Assembly: GCA_028278645.1 (NCBI GenBank)
Contig: JANQDZ010000045.1
Coordinates: forward strand, 1-64,000
Direction of reading: 5' to 3'
Length of the DNA: 64,000 nt
DNA from: Longimicrobiales bacterium
GTDB lineage: Bacteria > Gemmatimonadota > Gemmatimonadetes > Longimicrobiales > Gaopeijiaceae
Positions 27,470 through 36,828 of this stretch are shown here, piece after piece (the stretch's first letter is position 1; each line of letters begins with the position of its first letter). A program made the position numbers and the translations under genes. The notes under the pieces are model-generated. The model made no database searches. It was not told the DNA's origin and saw only the letters and a program-made list of their open reading frames with translations.

Positions 27470-27511
27470 AGTTCCTGAGTCGAGTTTTGGGAGAGACTCT
27501 GGCTCTATTCC

Positions 27512-29083
27512 CTATCGAATCGTTCCCGCCACCGTGATCTCGCGGCCTTTCCGGATGATGGAGAAGGAAACCTCTTCATCTTCTTCATAGGATCGAAGAA
27601 TCCTGCCCACGTCCCTCTGCTCTTCGAGTTCCCTTCCATCGATGGCGAGGATCACGTCCCCCGCCTGGAGTCCTAATGAAGAGTCATCGTCGACCTCCAG
27701 AACAAGGATCCCGGCATCGGTTGAGAAATACTCCGCCAGGCCAGGATTGAGTTCTGTCAGGTCGAGACCGTAGTACGATCCGGACCCCAGGACGTTGTAA
27801 ACGAAGGGCCTCTCGCCCTCACCACGAAAAGCGTAATTCCCGACGAGGTTCTCAGGGTGTGAATAAACCCGAAGCCGAGGGCTGTCGACGTAGAGGTCTT
27901 CCAGGTCGACTTTCATGTCTTCCAGTGCCTCCAAATCTACATGGAGGTCCTTCAGATGGACCCTCAAGTCTTCCAGGTCTTTCAACTCACCCAGCTCGGA
28001 AAGCTTCAGCTCGACCAGTTCGTCGTCAGGGAATCTGAGGCTCCAAACGCCTTCCCCACCGGGACCCACCTGGAGGATACGCCGGGCTCCCTCTTCTCCC
28101 GGAGTCCCTCCATAGACCAGGACCGACGGCTCGTCGATCTCTGCCGCTTCGAGGGTCACGGTGGCTGGCGCGCTGTCCCGCAGATATCGAACCTCCACCT
28201 CATCTCCGGCTTCCAGTTCTCCCGCCAGGGAGATGAGCCGCTGCACCGGAAGCGACCGGTCGTCATCGAACCCTTCCTCTTCTTCGCCCGGGATCGGGTC
28301 TGTGAGCCGGCGCCCGTTCAAATGGGTGATGATATCTCCTTCCCTGAGCCCAGCCGCTTCTGCCGGCGTGTCCTCCATGACGCTCTGGAGCCTCGCACCT
28401 AGGCGGTCCACCTCGGGCTCCTGAGTTCCGGCCAGGCTGACGCCGAGACGCACCCGGCTCCGGACGGACACGACCATCTCCCGAATCTTCTTTTCTTGCT
28501 CCAGGGCTTGTTGACGGAATTCCTCGGCTAATGCTCTGTATCGAGAGGCATCCCGCTCCCGGAGCCCCTTCGCCTCGGCTAGCTCTGCCCGGGCCCGGGC
28601 CTGCGCTTCAAACTGCAGTGCCCTGGCATCTTCGAAGCTCCGGCGGGCCTCTTCCATCTGTGCCATGGCCTCGGTCTGGGCTTTTTTTCGCTGCTCGAGG
28701 AACTCCCGCTGCGCCATGATCTGCCTCTCCGCGAGGGCTTGTGCGCCTTGCAGATTGGCTTGTTCGAGTTGGGCCTTGGCCTGGGCCAGAGCTTGCTCGA
28801 GATGCTCCAGGCGGGCGGCGTCGAACTCCTGAGCCCCGGCTTGGACCTGGGCCATTTGCTCCCTCGCTTTGGCGAGGGCCTCTTCCAAGCGGGCCAAGCG
28901 CTCCTCTTGGACCTCCTGGAGGCGGAATTCCAGCTCTTGGCGGATCTCCTGTTCCCGCTTTCTCAGCTCCTCCGCCCTGGCCCGTTCCTCGGCCGTCTGG
29001 GCATACAGCGGGCTGGAAAAGGCTGGAAAGAGAACTCCGAGGATCAGGAAAGAAATCCCCAGTTTTTGGCTAAGTCCCTTCAT
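27512..29083 (-). CDS. Exported coiled-coil protein with two PDZ domains
   Basis: The 523-residue product has a signal peptide (cleavage near LYAQT, residue 29). It then has about 170 residues of Ala/Glu/Gln/Arg coiled coil, a PDZ domain (around 215-305: LGVSLAGTQEP, DTPAEAAGLREGDIITHLNGR), and a Leu/Asp-rich stretch with LEDL/LKDL steps (about 355-400). A second PDZ-like domain closes the protein (LGLQAGDVILAIDGREL). There is no protease triad, so it is a periplasmic scaffold or adaptor rather than a DegP-type enzyme. It lies between two carboxylase subunit genes with no obvious link. Confidence 0.8.
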   Translation of the reverse strand: MKGLSQKLGISFLILGVLFPAFSSPLYAQTAEERARAEELRKREQEIRQELEFRLQEVQEERLARLEEALAKAREQMAQVQAGAQEFDAARLEHLEQALAQAKAQLEQANLQGAQALAERQIMAQREFLEQRKKAQTEAMAQMEEARRSFEDARALQFEAQARARAELAEAKGLRERDASRYRALAEEFRQQALEQEKKIREMVVSVRSRVRLGVSLAGTQEPEVDRLGARLQSVMEDTPAEAAGLREGDIITHLNGRRLTDPIPGEEEEGFDDDRSLPVQRLISLAGELEAGDEVEVRYLRDSAPATVTLEAAEIDEPSVLVYGGTPGEEGARRILQVGPGGEGVWSLRFPDDELVELKLSELGELKDLEDLRVHLKDLHVDLEALEDMKVDLEDLYVDSPRLRVYSHPENLVGNYAFRGEGERPFVYNVLGSGSYYGLDLTELNPGLAEYFSTDAGILVLEVDDDSSLGLQAGDVILAIDGRELEEQRDVGRILRSYEEDEEVSFSIIRKGREITVAGTIR

Positions 29084-29185
29084 GGCGCATCGCTCCAGAT
29101 CGGCTACGTGAGTGGGCTCGAAGGCGTTCTTCGGACCTGGTCAACCACTTCGATGGCGGAGAAAGAAAAAAGCGTTGCCCGAGGT

Positions 29186-30163
29186 TCAGCCGCCCTGGTC
29201 CAAGATGCTGGTCCGGAAGGCCTTGAACCCGGGGATCTCTGAAAGCTCTCCGTCCATGATAGCCGCCATTTCCTCGGCTTTCTGCCACTCGGCTTCGAGG
29301 GCTTCCAGCTCGGCCAACTCGTCGAGGGTCATGATGAGACCGGCCCGTGCCTGAAGGGTCATTCCCCCCACCGAGGTCCGGGTTGACGCCAGGGCGACCA
29401 ACCAAGCCTGCGGGCCGCCCAGATTGTCCATCTCCAAGGCTGCCCCGGCCGCGATCTTCCTCAGGGCCGGTTGGGGGGTCACGACTCCCAGGGCGATTCT
29501 CAGCGCCGGCCGGGCCTTCAGGAGGTCCAACACCACCTCGGTATCGCAGATGGCACAGGGGGCCAAAATGGATGATCCCCCGTCTCCCTGTAGGATCTCG
29601 ATTCCCTGGAACTCCCAGGGGCGGAGCGCCAGGGGGCCCCTGCACGAGGGACACGCCGGGGCCAAGGGAACCTCGGAGAAGAGGTAGGTGAGAGGGGAAG
29701 CGTGCTCTAGAAAGGGGGAGGCCAGCCAGGGGCCCGAACGGATGGCCCCCTCGAAACCTCTGTAGGGATCGTATCCACCCACAGGAGGAGAAGGGAGTCG
29801 GGACAGGAGGCGGGCCAAGAATCCGGATTTCGGGGCTCTTCTCCCGGACCGGGGGCCATATCTCCAATCGACGTATTCCAGGCGTGGCGGGGTGCCAACC
29901 CGTATGAGCTCACCGTCTCCAACGTCAACCAGACTCAGATGGGTCGAGGTGGCCAGGACCCTTCCCCGGGTTTGGACCGACGCCTCACAGGACTCAAGCG
30001 TTTCCCACCGGTCTTCCAATGGAGTGAGAATCCACCGAGTACAGCCCCGACAGACGTTCCAAAGCCGACCCCTGGCGGGGTCATATGCCAACCGATGCCC
30101 TTGTCCGGGAGCCCAGGGCGGCCCTGGAGCCAGCGTGGAGCCGCAAAAGGGACAGGCTTCTAT
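29186..30163 (-). CDS. Zinc-ribbon protein with no canonical start codon
   Basis: The family is not recognised. The protein has three cysteine pairs: CPFC at residues 4-7 and CRGC near 35-38, then ACPSC and CAIC near 180-210, so it probably binds two zincs. The first ATG/GTG/TTG in frame is TTG at 30091, but the frame upstream encodes [10 protein letters not shown], a typical zinc-ribbon start, so translation begins earlier. Back to the in-frame stop near 30357 there is no ATG, GTG or TTG. An ATA at 30163-30161 overlaps the carboxyltransferase stop as ATAG and gives a 325-residue protein. A 5-bp hairpin (30166-30178) lies just upstream. The exact start is therefore uncertain; the coding frame is not. 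Confidence 0.7.
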   Translation of the reverse strand: MEACPFCGSTLAPGPPWAPGQGHRLAYDPARGRLWNVCRGCTRWILTPLEDRWETLESCEASVQTRGRVLATSTHLSLVDVGDGELIRVGTPPRLEYVDWRYGPRSGRRAPKSGFLARLLSRLPSPPVGGYDPYRGFEGAIRSGPWLASPFLEHASPLTYLFSEVPLAPACPSCRGPLALRPWEFQGIEILQGDGGSSILAPCAICDTEVVLDLLKARPALRIALGVVTPQPALRKIAAGAALEMDNLGGPQAWLVALASTRTSVGGMTLQARAGLIMTLDELAELEALEAEWQKAEEMAAIMDGELSEIPGFKAFRTSILDQGG

Positions 30164-31710
30164 AGCGGGATATTCCCGTGTTTTTTGAGAGGGTTCTCGT
30201 CTCGTTTGTTTTTGAGCATCTCCAGGGCCGAGATGACCCTTGGCCGGGTGTCCCGCGGGTCGATGACGTCGTCCAGATACCCCCGACTCGCTGCGATATA
30301 GGGATGGGCGAACTTCTCCCGATACTCGGCCATCCGCTCTTCGGTGGCCGCCTCCGGATCATCTGCCTCGGCGATCTCCTTCCGAAACAGGATTTCTACC
30401 GCACCCTTGGGACCCATTACGGCGATTTCAGCCGTGGGCCAACCCAGGTTGATGTCACCACGGATGTGCTTGGAGTTCATGACATCGTATGCGCCTCCGT
30501 AAGCCTTCCGCGTAATCACGGTCACCTTGGGGACCGTCGCTTCGCTGAAGGCATATAGAAGCTTCGCACCGTGCCGGATAATCCCTCCATGTTCCTGACC
30601 GACCCCGGGAAGGAATCCGGGGACGTCCTCCAGGATCAGGAGTGGGATATTAAAGGCGTCACAGAACCGGATGAACCTCGCTCCCTTGTCCGACGAATCG
30701 ATGTCCAGGACTCCGGCCAGCATCGCTGGTTGGTTGGCGATGATCCCCACCGGCGCCCCCCCCAGCCGAGCGAAGCCGGTGATGATGTTTCCAGCGAATC
30801 CGGCATGGACTTCCAGAAAAACTCCGTCGTCCACGACGCACTCGATGACATCATGCATATCGTAGGGGTGATTGGGATTGTCCGGGACGATCTCAAGTAA
30901 CTTCTCATCCCTGCGGTTTGGTGAATCCGACGGGTCCACCGTTGGCGGAGGCTCCTGGTTGTTCTGCGGGATAAAGCGCAACAGCTCTCGAACCGCGGCC
31001 AACGCATGGGGCTCCGAGTCGTGGGCGAAATGAGCCACCCCCGATTTGGTGGCGTGAACATCCGCGCCGCCTAAGCTCTCCATGTCCACGTCCTCGTGCG
31101 TGACCGTTCTTACCACGTCCGGTCCGGTCACGAACATGTAGGAGGTCCCCCTGACCATAAAGATGAAGTCGGTGATGGCCGGAGAGTAAACCGCGCCCCC
31201 TGCGCAGGGCCCAAGCACCACGGAGATCTGCGGGATGACTCCGGAAGCCAGCGTATTCCGAAGGAAGATGTCCGCATATCCCCCGAGGGATACCACCCCC
31301 TCCTGAATTCGGGCGCCCCCTGAGTCGTTCAGGCCGATAAGGGGAGCCCCGTTCTTGAGGGCCATGTCTTGGAGTTTCACGATCTTCTCGGCGTGAGCCT
31401 CCGAAAGGGACCCTCCAAATACCGTAAAATCCTGGGAGAAGACATAGACCAGACGACCGTGGATCATGCCATACCCGGTCACGACTCCGTCCCCGAGAAC
31501 CTTCTTTTCCGCCAACCCGAACTCCGTGGACCGATGGGTCACAAACCGATCCAGCTCCACGAAAGATCCCTCATCCAGGAGGAGATCGAGGCGCTCCCTT
31601 GCCGAAAGTTTGCCTTTCGCATGCTGGGCTTGAAGGCGCTTCTCCCCGCCGCCAAGTTCGGTTTCCCGCTTCAGCTCTTCCAACCGCTTGAGCTTTTCGT
31701 CCATGGACAT
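30160..31710 (-). CDS. Acyl-CoA carboxylase carboxyltransferase (beta) subunit, PccB-like
   Basis: The enzyme moves the carboxyl group from biotin to propionyl- or acetyl-CoA. The 516-residue protein has both crotonase-like halves: [34 protein letters not shown] and [18 protein letters not shown], then [31 protein letters not shown] and [12 protein letters not shown]. This is the single-chain PccB/AccD5 type. Together with the biotin carboxylase, carrier and methylmalonyl-CoA mutase in the same region, propionyl-CoA is the more likely substrate. Confidence 0.93.
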   Translation of the reverse strand: MSMDEKLKRLEELKRETELGGGEKRLQAQHAKGKLSARERLDLLLDEGSFVELDRFVTHRSTEFGLAEKKVLGDGVVTGYGMIHGRLVYVFSQDFTVFGGSLSEAHAEKIVKLQDMALKNGAPLIGLNDSGGARIQEGVVSLGGYADIFLRNTLASGVIPQISVVLGPCAGGAVYSPAITDFIFMVRGTSYMFVTGPDVVRTVTHEDVDMESLGGADVHATKSGVAHFAHDSEPHALAAVRELLRFIPQNNQEPPPTVDPSDSPNRRDEKLLEIVPDNPNHPYDMHDVIECVVDDGVFLEVHAGFAGNIITGFARLGGAPVGIIANQPAMLAGVLDIDSSDKGARFIRFCDAFNIPLLILEDVPGFLPGVGQEHGGIIRHGAKLLYAFSEATVPKVTVITRKAYGGAYDVMNSKHIRGDINLGWPTAEIAVMGPKGAVEILFRKEIAEADDPEAATEERMAEYREKFAHPYIAASRGYLDDVIDPRDTRPRVISALEMLKNKRDENPLKKHGNIPL

Positions 31711-31721
31711 CGGCGACTCAC

Positions 31722-33563
31722 CTAATGGAGATGGGATGAGATGTAGATCAACTCGTGGTCCTGGATCCGGACAAGCTGAGGGACTCTCCGGATTCTATCA
31801 CCTTCGACCGTGAGATGCCCGGTGGCACCTGGGAAGTCCTGGATTCTCCGCATGGCTCGCAGGAGGTCTGCGCTGGTTCGAGGGCTTTCCCTGAGGCCTT
31901 CCAGAATCAGCACCGCTGCATCGTATCCGTAGGCCGGGATCTCACTTCTGAGGGACCTCTGGAAGAGGGCTTCGTACCTCAACCGGAATCGCCTGAAAGC
32001 TTCCGTTTCGTCCTGACTCTGGCGGGTGGTCGACGCGATCACTCCGTCCGTGTGCCTTGAATCCACCTCGAGGACGACCCCGTCATCTGTCCATTCGTCG
32101 GTGCCAAGAAGTTGGATGCCGAGGGTGTCAAGGCCGTAGTAGGTGAACTGGGGAGCCAGTAGCTGGATGTCCGGGGCCGTGAGGGGGAGGAATAGCCCGT
32201 CGGGAAGGACCGATCCCACCTCGTCGAATTCAGCCTGAAAGAAGGTGGCGCCGGAATCATAGACCACCTCTCGCGGGACGATGCCCCCAAACCCAACGAA
32301 GGCTTCTTGGAAGGCCCGGGAATCCAGTGATGCCTCCTGGGTCCGGGGACGGAGGATCACCACCCGCTCCAGACCGAGATCCCAGGCATACCGAGCCACA
32401 ACCTCCGCCCCTCCGGGGTCCGGACCGGAGAGAGACAGCACTCCTTCGGCATCTTCGGGCGGAAGGGGCGCAAAAGGTGAGATGAGGGGGAAACCCGTCC
32501 TCCTGGCATCCGCCCCCTCAACGAGGAGGCTCTGGTTGAGGGGCCCGATGGCTCCCACGGCATCCATTCTCTCCAGGTTTCCGACGGCCTCCCTGGTCAA
32601 AGAAGGAGATCCCTGATTGTCGGCTACCTCCAGTCGTATCGGCCGCCTCAACTCGCCCTGGTACTCTTCTACCGCGACCTGAATCCCCTCCAGGACCCAA
32701 TCACTGTATTCCATCAGCCCAGGGGAGACGCCCGAGCGCGGCAGGATCGCACCCAATGTCAGGGGCTGCCCCAGGACCTCCTCAAGGTTCCCTTCCAAGA
32801 TCGCGGAACACCTTTCTCGCTCCCGGGGATGGAGGTTCCCGGACAAGGCTGATTCGGCCCAAGCCCGTGCTTCTCCTTCTTCCCCGCCAAGGAACAGGGA
32901 GACAGCAAGCTCAGTGGCCAGGACGCCTCGGAAGGGATGCCCGAGTTCCATGGCGTTGGTGAGATCCCTCAGGTCATCGATGGCCAGTGAACCCGACACT
33001 TCCCTCAGGAGCTCGACCCCTGGATCCAAGACTTCGGCAGAAGCTCCCGCGGGGATCAGGAGAAGGGCTGAGAGGGAGCCACTGAAATCCCCATCTTCGG
33101 CAAGGGCCGTTGCATACAGGAGGGCGGCTCCCGGGAATTCCGGATGGAGGGTCTCAAGGAGATCCAAGAAATGGGCGGAAGCTTCGATTGCCTCCCCTGT
33201 GTCCCCCAGGGCCAGAGCGGCTTGCGCCTGAATGCTCAGGGCCTCTCCCGAGCCTCGGGCGCCGGCGTAGTGTTGAATGACACGGCGAGCCGCGTCCCTG
33301 GCCTCAGCGAAAGATGATGTAGCCAGAAACTGCCTGGCCTCATCCAGGACCGATTCGGCCTCACTCTCCAACACGGGTGGGAGCCTACCCTGCTCCAAAG
33401 ACGGGATGGACGGCGGAGCCGGTGCCGGCTCGGCCTGGGTCACACCCACGGGTTTACAGCTGTTCGCTCCGAATCCCAGGACCAGTGCCAAAAGAACCGC
33501 CCGAACACTTGTAGTGCCCGGGCGAGTCTTTTGTCTGGGAGGGCGCGGAATCCGATGGATCAT
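31722..33563 (-). CDS. Lipoprotein with TPR-like N-terminus and periplasmic-binding C-terminus (LpoA/LppC-like)
   Basis: The 613-residue product has a basic N-terminus, a hydrophobic stretch and the lipobox GFGANSC (Cys36). Residues about 70-270 are Ala/Glu-rich helical repeats; residues about 275-610 fit the Leu/Ile/Val-binding-protein fold ([35 protein letters not shown]). That layout is the LpoA penicillin-binding-protein activator arrangement; alternatively it is a plain ABC-type substrate-binding lipoprotein. No transporter genes are adjacent, which favours the LpoA-like role. Confidence 0.75.
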   Translation of the reverse strand: MIHRIPRPPRQKTRPGTTSVRAVLLALVLGFGANSCKPVGVTQAEPAPAPPSIPSLEQGRLPPVLESEAESVLDEARQFLATSSFAEARDAARRVIQHYAGARGSGEALSIQAQAALALGDTGEAIEASAHFLDLLETLHPEFPGAALLYATALAEDGDFSGSLSALLLIPAGASAEVLDPGVELLREVSGSLAIDDLRDLTNAMELGHPFRGVLATELAVSLFLGGEEGEARAWAESALSGNLHPRERERCSAILEGNLEEVLGQPLTLGAILPRSGVSPGLMEYSDWVLEGIQVAVEEYQGELRRPIRLEVADNQGSPSLTREAVGNLERMDAVGAIGPLNQSLLVEGADARRTGFPLISPFAPLPPEDAEGVLSLSGPDPGGAEVVARYAWDLGLERVVILRPRTQEASLDSRAFQEAFVGFGGIVPREVVYDSGATFFQAEFDEVGSVLPDGLFLPLTAPDIQLLAPQFTYYGLDTLGIQLLGTDEWTDDGVVLEVDSRHTDGVIASTTRQSQDETEAFRRFRLRYEALFQRSLRSEIPAYGYDAAVLILEGLRESPRTSADLLRAMRRIQDFPGATGHLTVEGDRIRRVPQLVRIQDHELIYISSHLH

Positions 33564-33579
33564 TTCCCCTCCACGTTGA

Positions 33580-35952
33580 CTAAACCTCTTCCTTCGGCTC
33601 CTCGGCCTCCTCCTCAGCAGGAGCCTCCTCTGCAGCCGATTCCGCCTCGGCTTCCGTCTCCACGGGCGTCTCTTCGGCCGTAGGCTCCTCTTTCGGCTCG
33701 GCCTCAGCTTCTACCTCGGGCTCCCCTTCTGCCTCTGCTTCTGTCTCAGGCTCCGCCTCAACCTCTGCTTCGGGCTCGGTTTCTGCCTCAGACTCCGCCT
33801 CAACCTCCGGTTCGGCTGCCTCTTCGGTAGGAGCCTCTTCTTCGGCCGCTTCCGCCGCGGGTTCTTCCTCGGCTGGCGGCTCTTCAGACTCTCCTGCCGC
33901 CTCAGAAGTCACATCGGCCTCTTCGGCGGCTTCCCCGTCGGGGCTCTCTCCGCCCTCAGCCTCTTCAGCTTCCTCCGGCTCGGGCTTGGGTGGCTTGAGC
34001 TCGGGGGTGGAGGTGATCTCTAGTACGATCCTCCGGTTGGCAGCGTCCGACTCCATCACCTTCAGCTCACATGCGTCGCCAGCTTCATAGTAGCGCTCGA
34101 GTTCCTCCGGATTTTCGATGGAAGCATGTGACCCCGGGACAAACCCCTCGATGTCTTCGCCCAAGTCCACGACCAGGCCTTTGTCCTGGACCCGGGTGAC
34201 TGTCCCCGGACCCTCAACCCCTGGGGCGAACCGTTCCGAGATCGTGGGCCAGGGATCATCCAGGAGTTGTTTCAGGCCGAGAGAGATCCGCTTGTTCTCG
34301 GCGTCCACGTCCAGGACCATGACCTGCACGTCCTCACCTTTCTGGAGAACCTCGGAGGGGTGTTCTACCCGCTTGGTCCAGCTCATGTCTGATACGTGGA
34401 CGAGCCCGTCGATGCCAGGCTCGATTTCCACGAAGGCTCCGAAAGAGGTGAGGTTCCGGACGGTCCCGTCCAGTTTTGTCCCGGTGGGATATTTCATCGG
34501 GAGGGCGAGCCACGGATCCTCTTCGATCTGCTTCATACCCAGGGAGATCTTCTCGTCCTGGGTGTCGACCTTCAGGACCACGGCTTCGATTTCGTCCCCG
34601 ATGGAAACGAGCTTGGATGGGTGCCGCACGTTCCGAGTCCAGGACATCTCGGAGATGTGGACCAGCCCCTCGACACCCTTCTCGAGCTCGACGAAGGCGC
34701 CGTAGTTCGTGATGGAAACGACCTTCCCGACCACCCTGGCACCGATGGGGTACTTCTTGTCGATCTCAGTCCAGGGATATGGGAGGAGCTGCTTGAGGCC
34801 CAGGGAAATCCGCTCCCTGTTCCAATCCACGTCGAGGACTTTCACGTCGAGCTTGGCGCTGATATCGACCACCTCGGATGGATGACCGACCCGGCCCCAC
34901 GACATGTCGGTGATGTGCAGCAGGCCGTCGAGCCCACCCAGGTCGATGAAAGCTCCGAAGTCCGTGATGTTCTTGACCACGCCTTCTCGTACCTGACCGA
35001 CCAGAAGTTCCTTCACCAACGTCGCCCGCTTCTTCTCCCTCTCGCCTTCCAGGATCACCCGGCGGGACACCACGATGTTCCTACGCCGCTTGTTCAGCTT
35101 GATGATCTTGAAATCGTATTTCTGACCGAGGAGGTCGTCGATGTTCGGGACCCGCCGGAGGGCGATCTGTGACCCTGGAAGGAACGCATCCACTCCCATG
35201 AGATCCACGGTGACCCCGCCCTTGATCTTCCTGACCAGCATCCCTTCCACCGGTCGGTCGGCCTCGTGGGCTTCTTTGATCTTCTCCCATACCCTGAGGA
35301 AGTCGGCCTTTTTCTTCGAAAGGACCACGACCCCGTCTTCATTCTCCAGGCTCTCAAGGAGAACCTCGACTTCGTCACCCACCTCGATCGAGTCCGTTTC
35401 CTTGAACTCGTCTCGTGGAACGGCACCTTCGCTTTTGAAGCCAAAGTCGAGGATCACCGATGCGTCGGTGACCCGAAGCACCTTGGCTCGGACGATCTCC
35501 CCTTCCTTGACCTCTCCGAAAGTGTCCTGATGTTGCGAGAGGATCGCTTCGAAATCGTCTCGGGATAGGTCGAACTCTTCCTCTCCATATGGATCCGAAT
35601 AGAGGTCGCCCATGGCCGATGGCGATGAAGCCTTGGGGTCCAGAGCGGCAGGGGTACGGTCCGTAGTTTCTGCAGGCGGAACCACAGGGGGCACCGCCGG
35701 TGCAGCGGCGGGCTTGTCCGCATCCGCGGCTGCGTCAGGCTCTGGAGTCGTCTCCTCGGGAGTCTCGGAGTCCGAAGCTGCATCGGGTGATTCACCGGAC
35801 TCCGCCGCTTCTTCGGCCACAGGGCTGGCGGAAGCGTCGTCGGGAGCTTGGGTGGGTGGGGTGTCAACCGCCGGGGTTTCGACCGCGTCTGTTTCTTGAG
35901 ACTCGGCTTCGGGGTTGGGGGTTAGGGCCTCGTCCTTCGTGGATTCGCTCAT
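33580..35952 (-). CDS. rpsA: Ribosomal protein S1 with long acidic termini
   Basis: Six S1 RNA-binding domains run from about residue 155 to 625, with typical starts such as GEIVRAKVLRV, VREGVVKNITDFGAFIDL, VVGKVVSITNYGAFVEL and LDGTVRNLTSFGAFVEI. The last three canonical domains end in SW-type loops (DMSWGR, EMSWTR, DMSWTK). At 790 residues it is about 230 longer than E. coli S1 (557); the excess is an Ala/Pro/Asp/Glu-rich N-terminal tail of about 110 residues and a C-terminal tail of about 150 made largely of Glu/Ala repeats. S1 binds mRNA leaders on the 30S subunit. Its leader holds two hairpins, suggesting self-regulation. Confidence 0.93.
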   Translation of the reverse strand: MSESTKDEALTPNPEAESQETDAVETPAVDTPPTQAPDDASASPVAEEAAESGESPDAASDSETPEETTPEPDAAADADKPAAAPAVPPVVPPAETTDRTPAALDPKASSPSAMGDLYSDPYGEEEFDLSRDDFEAILSQHQDTFGEVKEGEIVRAKVLRVTDASVILDFGFKSEGAVPRDEFKETDSIEVGDEVEVLLESLENEDGVVVLSKKKADFLRVWEKIKEAHEADRPVEGMLVRKIKGGVTVDLMGVDAFLPGSQIALRRVPNIDDLLGQKYDFKIIKLNKRRRNIVVSRRVILEGEREKKRATLVKELLVGQVREGVVKNITDFGAFIDLGGLDGLLHITDMSWGRVGHPSEVVDISAKLDVKVLDVDWNRERISLGLKQLLPYPWTEIDKKYPIGARVVGKVVSITNYGAFVELEKGVEGLVHISEMSWTRNVRHPSKLVSIGDEIEAVVLKVDTQDEKISLGMKQIEEDPWLALPMKYPTGTKLDGTVRNLTSFGAFVEIEPGIDGLVHVSDMSWTKRVEHPSEVLQKGEDVQVMVLDVDAENKRISLGLKQLLDDPWPTISERFAPGVEGPGTVTRVQDKGLVVDLGEDIEGFVPGSHASIENPEELERYYEAGDACELKVMESDAANRRIVLEITSTPELKPPKPEPEEAEEAEGGESPDGEAAEEADVTSEAAGESEEPPAEEEPAAEAAEEEAPTEEAAEPEVEAESEAETEPEAEVEAEPETEAEAEGEPEVEAEAEPKEEPTAEETPVETEAEAESAAEEAPAEEEAEEPKEEV

Positions 35953-35964
35953 TGGTCACATTTC

Positions 35965-35989
35965 CTCGCGATGCCGTATGCACCGCGAG
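35965..35989 (-). promoter_or_regulatory. Leader hairpin overlapping the rpsA Shine-Dalgarno
   Basis: On the minus-strand transcript a 10-bp stem (CTCGCG/CGCGAG plus four further pairs, one G-U) with a 5-base loop ends inside AGGAAA (35966-35961), which sits 8 bases from the rpsA ATG. It could limit access to the ribosome-binding site. Confidence 0.55.
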
Positions 35990-36036
35990 ACCTCTCAGGC
36001 CGGCTCGAAAAGTGTCGCCGGGTTTAAATGAAGAAA

Positions 36037-36072
36037 GGCCCGAGGAAGCCCTCGAAGGCCCTTCGGAATATA
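36037..36072 (-). promoter_or_regulatory. Candidate rpsA promoter -10 box and first leader hairpin
   Basis: TATATT (minus strand, 36072-36067) is a good -10 box; no convincing -35 box is at the right distance. Just downstream an imperfect stem (GGCC-CGAGG with CCTCG-aa-GGCC, 36037-36060) could form at the 5' end of the transcript. Confidence 0.35.
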
Positions 36073-36090
36073 CTTGCCCCTATCGGAACC

Positions 36091-36135
36091 AAAAAAACAC
36101 CAAAAACCGTAGGGAGAAAAGCTCTTTATCCTACG
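36091..36135 (-). terminator. Intrinsic terminator after cmk
   Basis: A 6-bp stem (CGTAGG at 36108-36113 with CCTACG at 36130-36135, 16-base loop) is followed on the minus strand by GTTTTTGGTGTTTTTTTGG. It starts 6 bases past the cmk stop and separates cmk from rpsA. Confidence 0.65.
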
Positions 36136-36141
36136 CGAAAA

Positions 36142-36828
36142 CTACCGTTCCGTCAAGGATTTTACGTGGTCGATGATGACTTGAACTTGGGCCTCAAAAC
36201 TCAGGAAGGAAGTGTCGACTTCAATGGCGCCGGGGGCTTTTTTTAGGGGTGCAAAGACGCGACTGGAATCCCGCTCGTCCCTTTCCTGGATTTTTCCCGC
36301 CTCCAGGGTCAGTTCCGCATCCGAGGGTTCCGTCCCACTCCGCTCCAGAAAACGCCGAAAGGCACGCTCACGCAGGTCGGCCGTCAGGTAGATTTTTACC
36401 TCGGCGTTGGGGAATACCACCGTTCCCATGTCACGGCCGTCGGCTACCAGTCCCCCTTCCCTACCGGCCTGTCTCTGAGCGTCCAAAAGCCACTCCCGAA
36501 CAGCCGGTAGAGCTGACAGTGGGGACACCTTGGCCGTCACCTCCGGGGTCCGGAGCTCGTCGGTCAGCACCCTCTCCCCGAGCAATACTTCGAACCTGGG
36601 GCCTTCGGGGCGAAGCCAGATATGGAATCGATCGAAGTCCTTCCTGGGGAGCTCAGGCCAGTCTTCCTCCGGCGTCCCGGAGGTCAGGAGGGCAAAGGTC
36701 AGAGCCCGGTACAGGGCGCCAGAGTCCAGGTGCCGGAACCCCAGCCGGCGGGCTACTTCCCGAGCGGTGGTGGATTTCCCCGAACCGGCGGGACCGTCCA
36801 GGGTGATGATGGGTGGACGGCTGTTCAT
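36142..36828 (-). CDS. cmk: Cytidylate kinase
   Basis: Cmk phosphorylates CMP and dCMP. The 228-residue protein has the P-loop LDGPAGSGKSTTAREVA, the RHLDSGALYRALTF segment, and VADGRDMGTVVFPNAEVKIYL near residue 130, all diagnostic. It overlaps aroA by 4 bases; a cmk-rpsA neighbourhood is common in bacteria. Confidence 0.96.
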   Translation of the reverse strand: MNSRPPIITLDGPAGSGKSTTAREVARRLGFRHLDSGALYRALTFALLTSGTPEEDWPELPRKDFDRFHIWLRPEGPRFEVLLGERVLTDELRTPEVTAKVSPLSALPAVREWLLDAQRQAGREGGLVADGRDMGTVVFPNAEVKIYLTADLRERAFRRFLERSGTEPSDAELTLEAGKIQERDERDSSRVFAPLKKAPGAIEVDTSFLSFEAQVQVIIDHVKSLTER

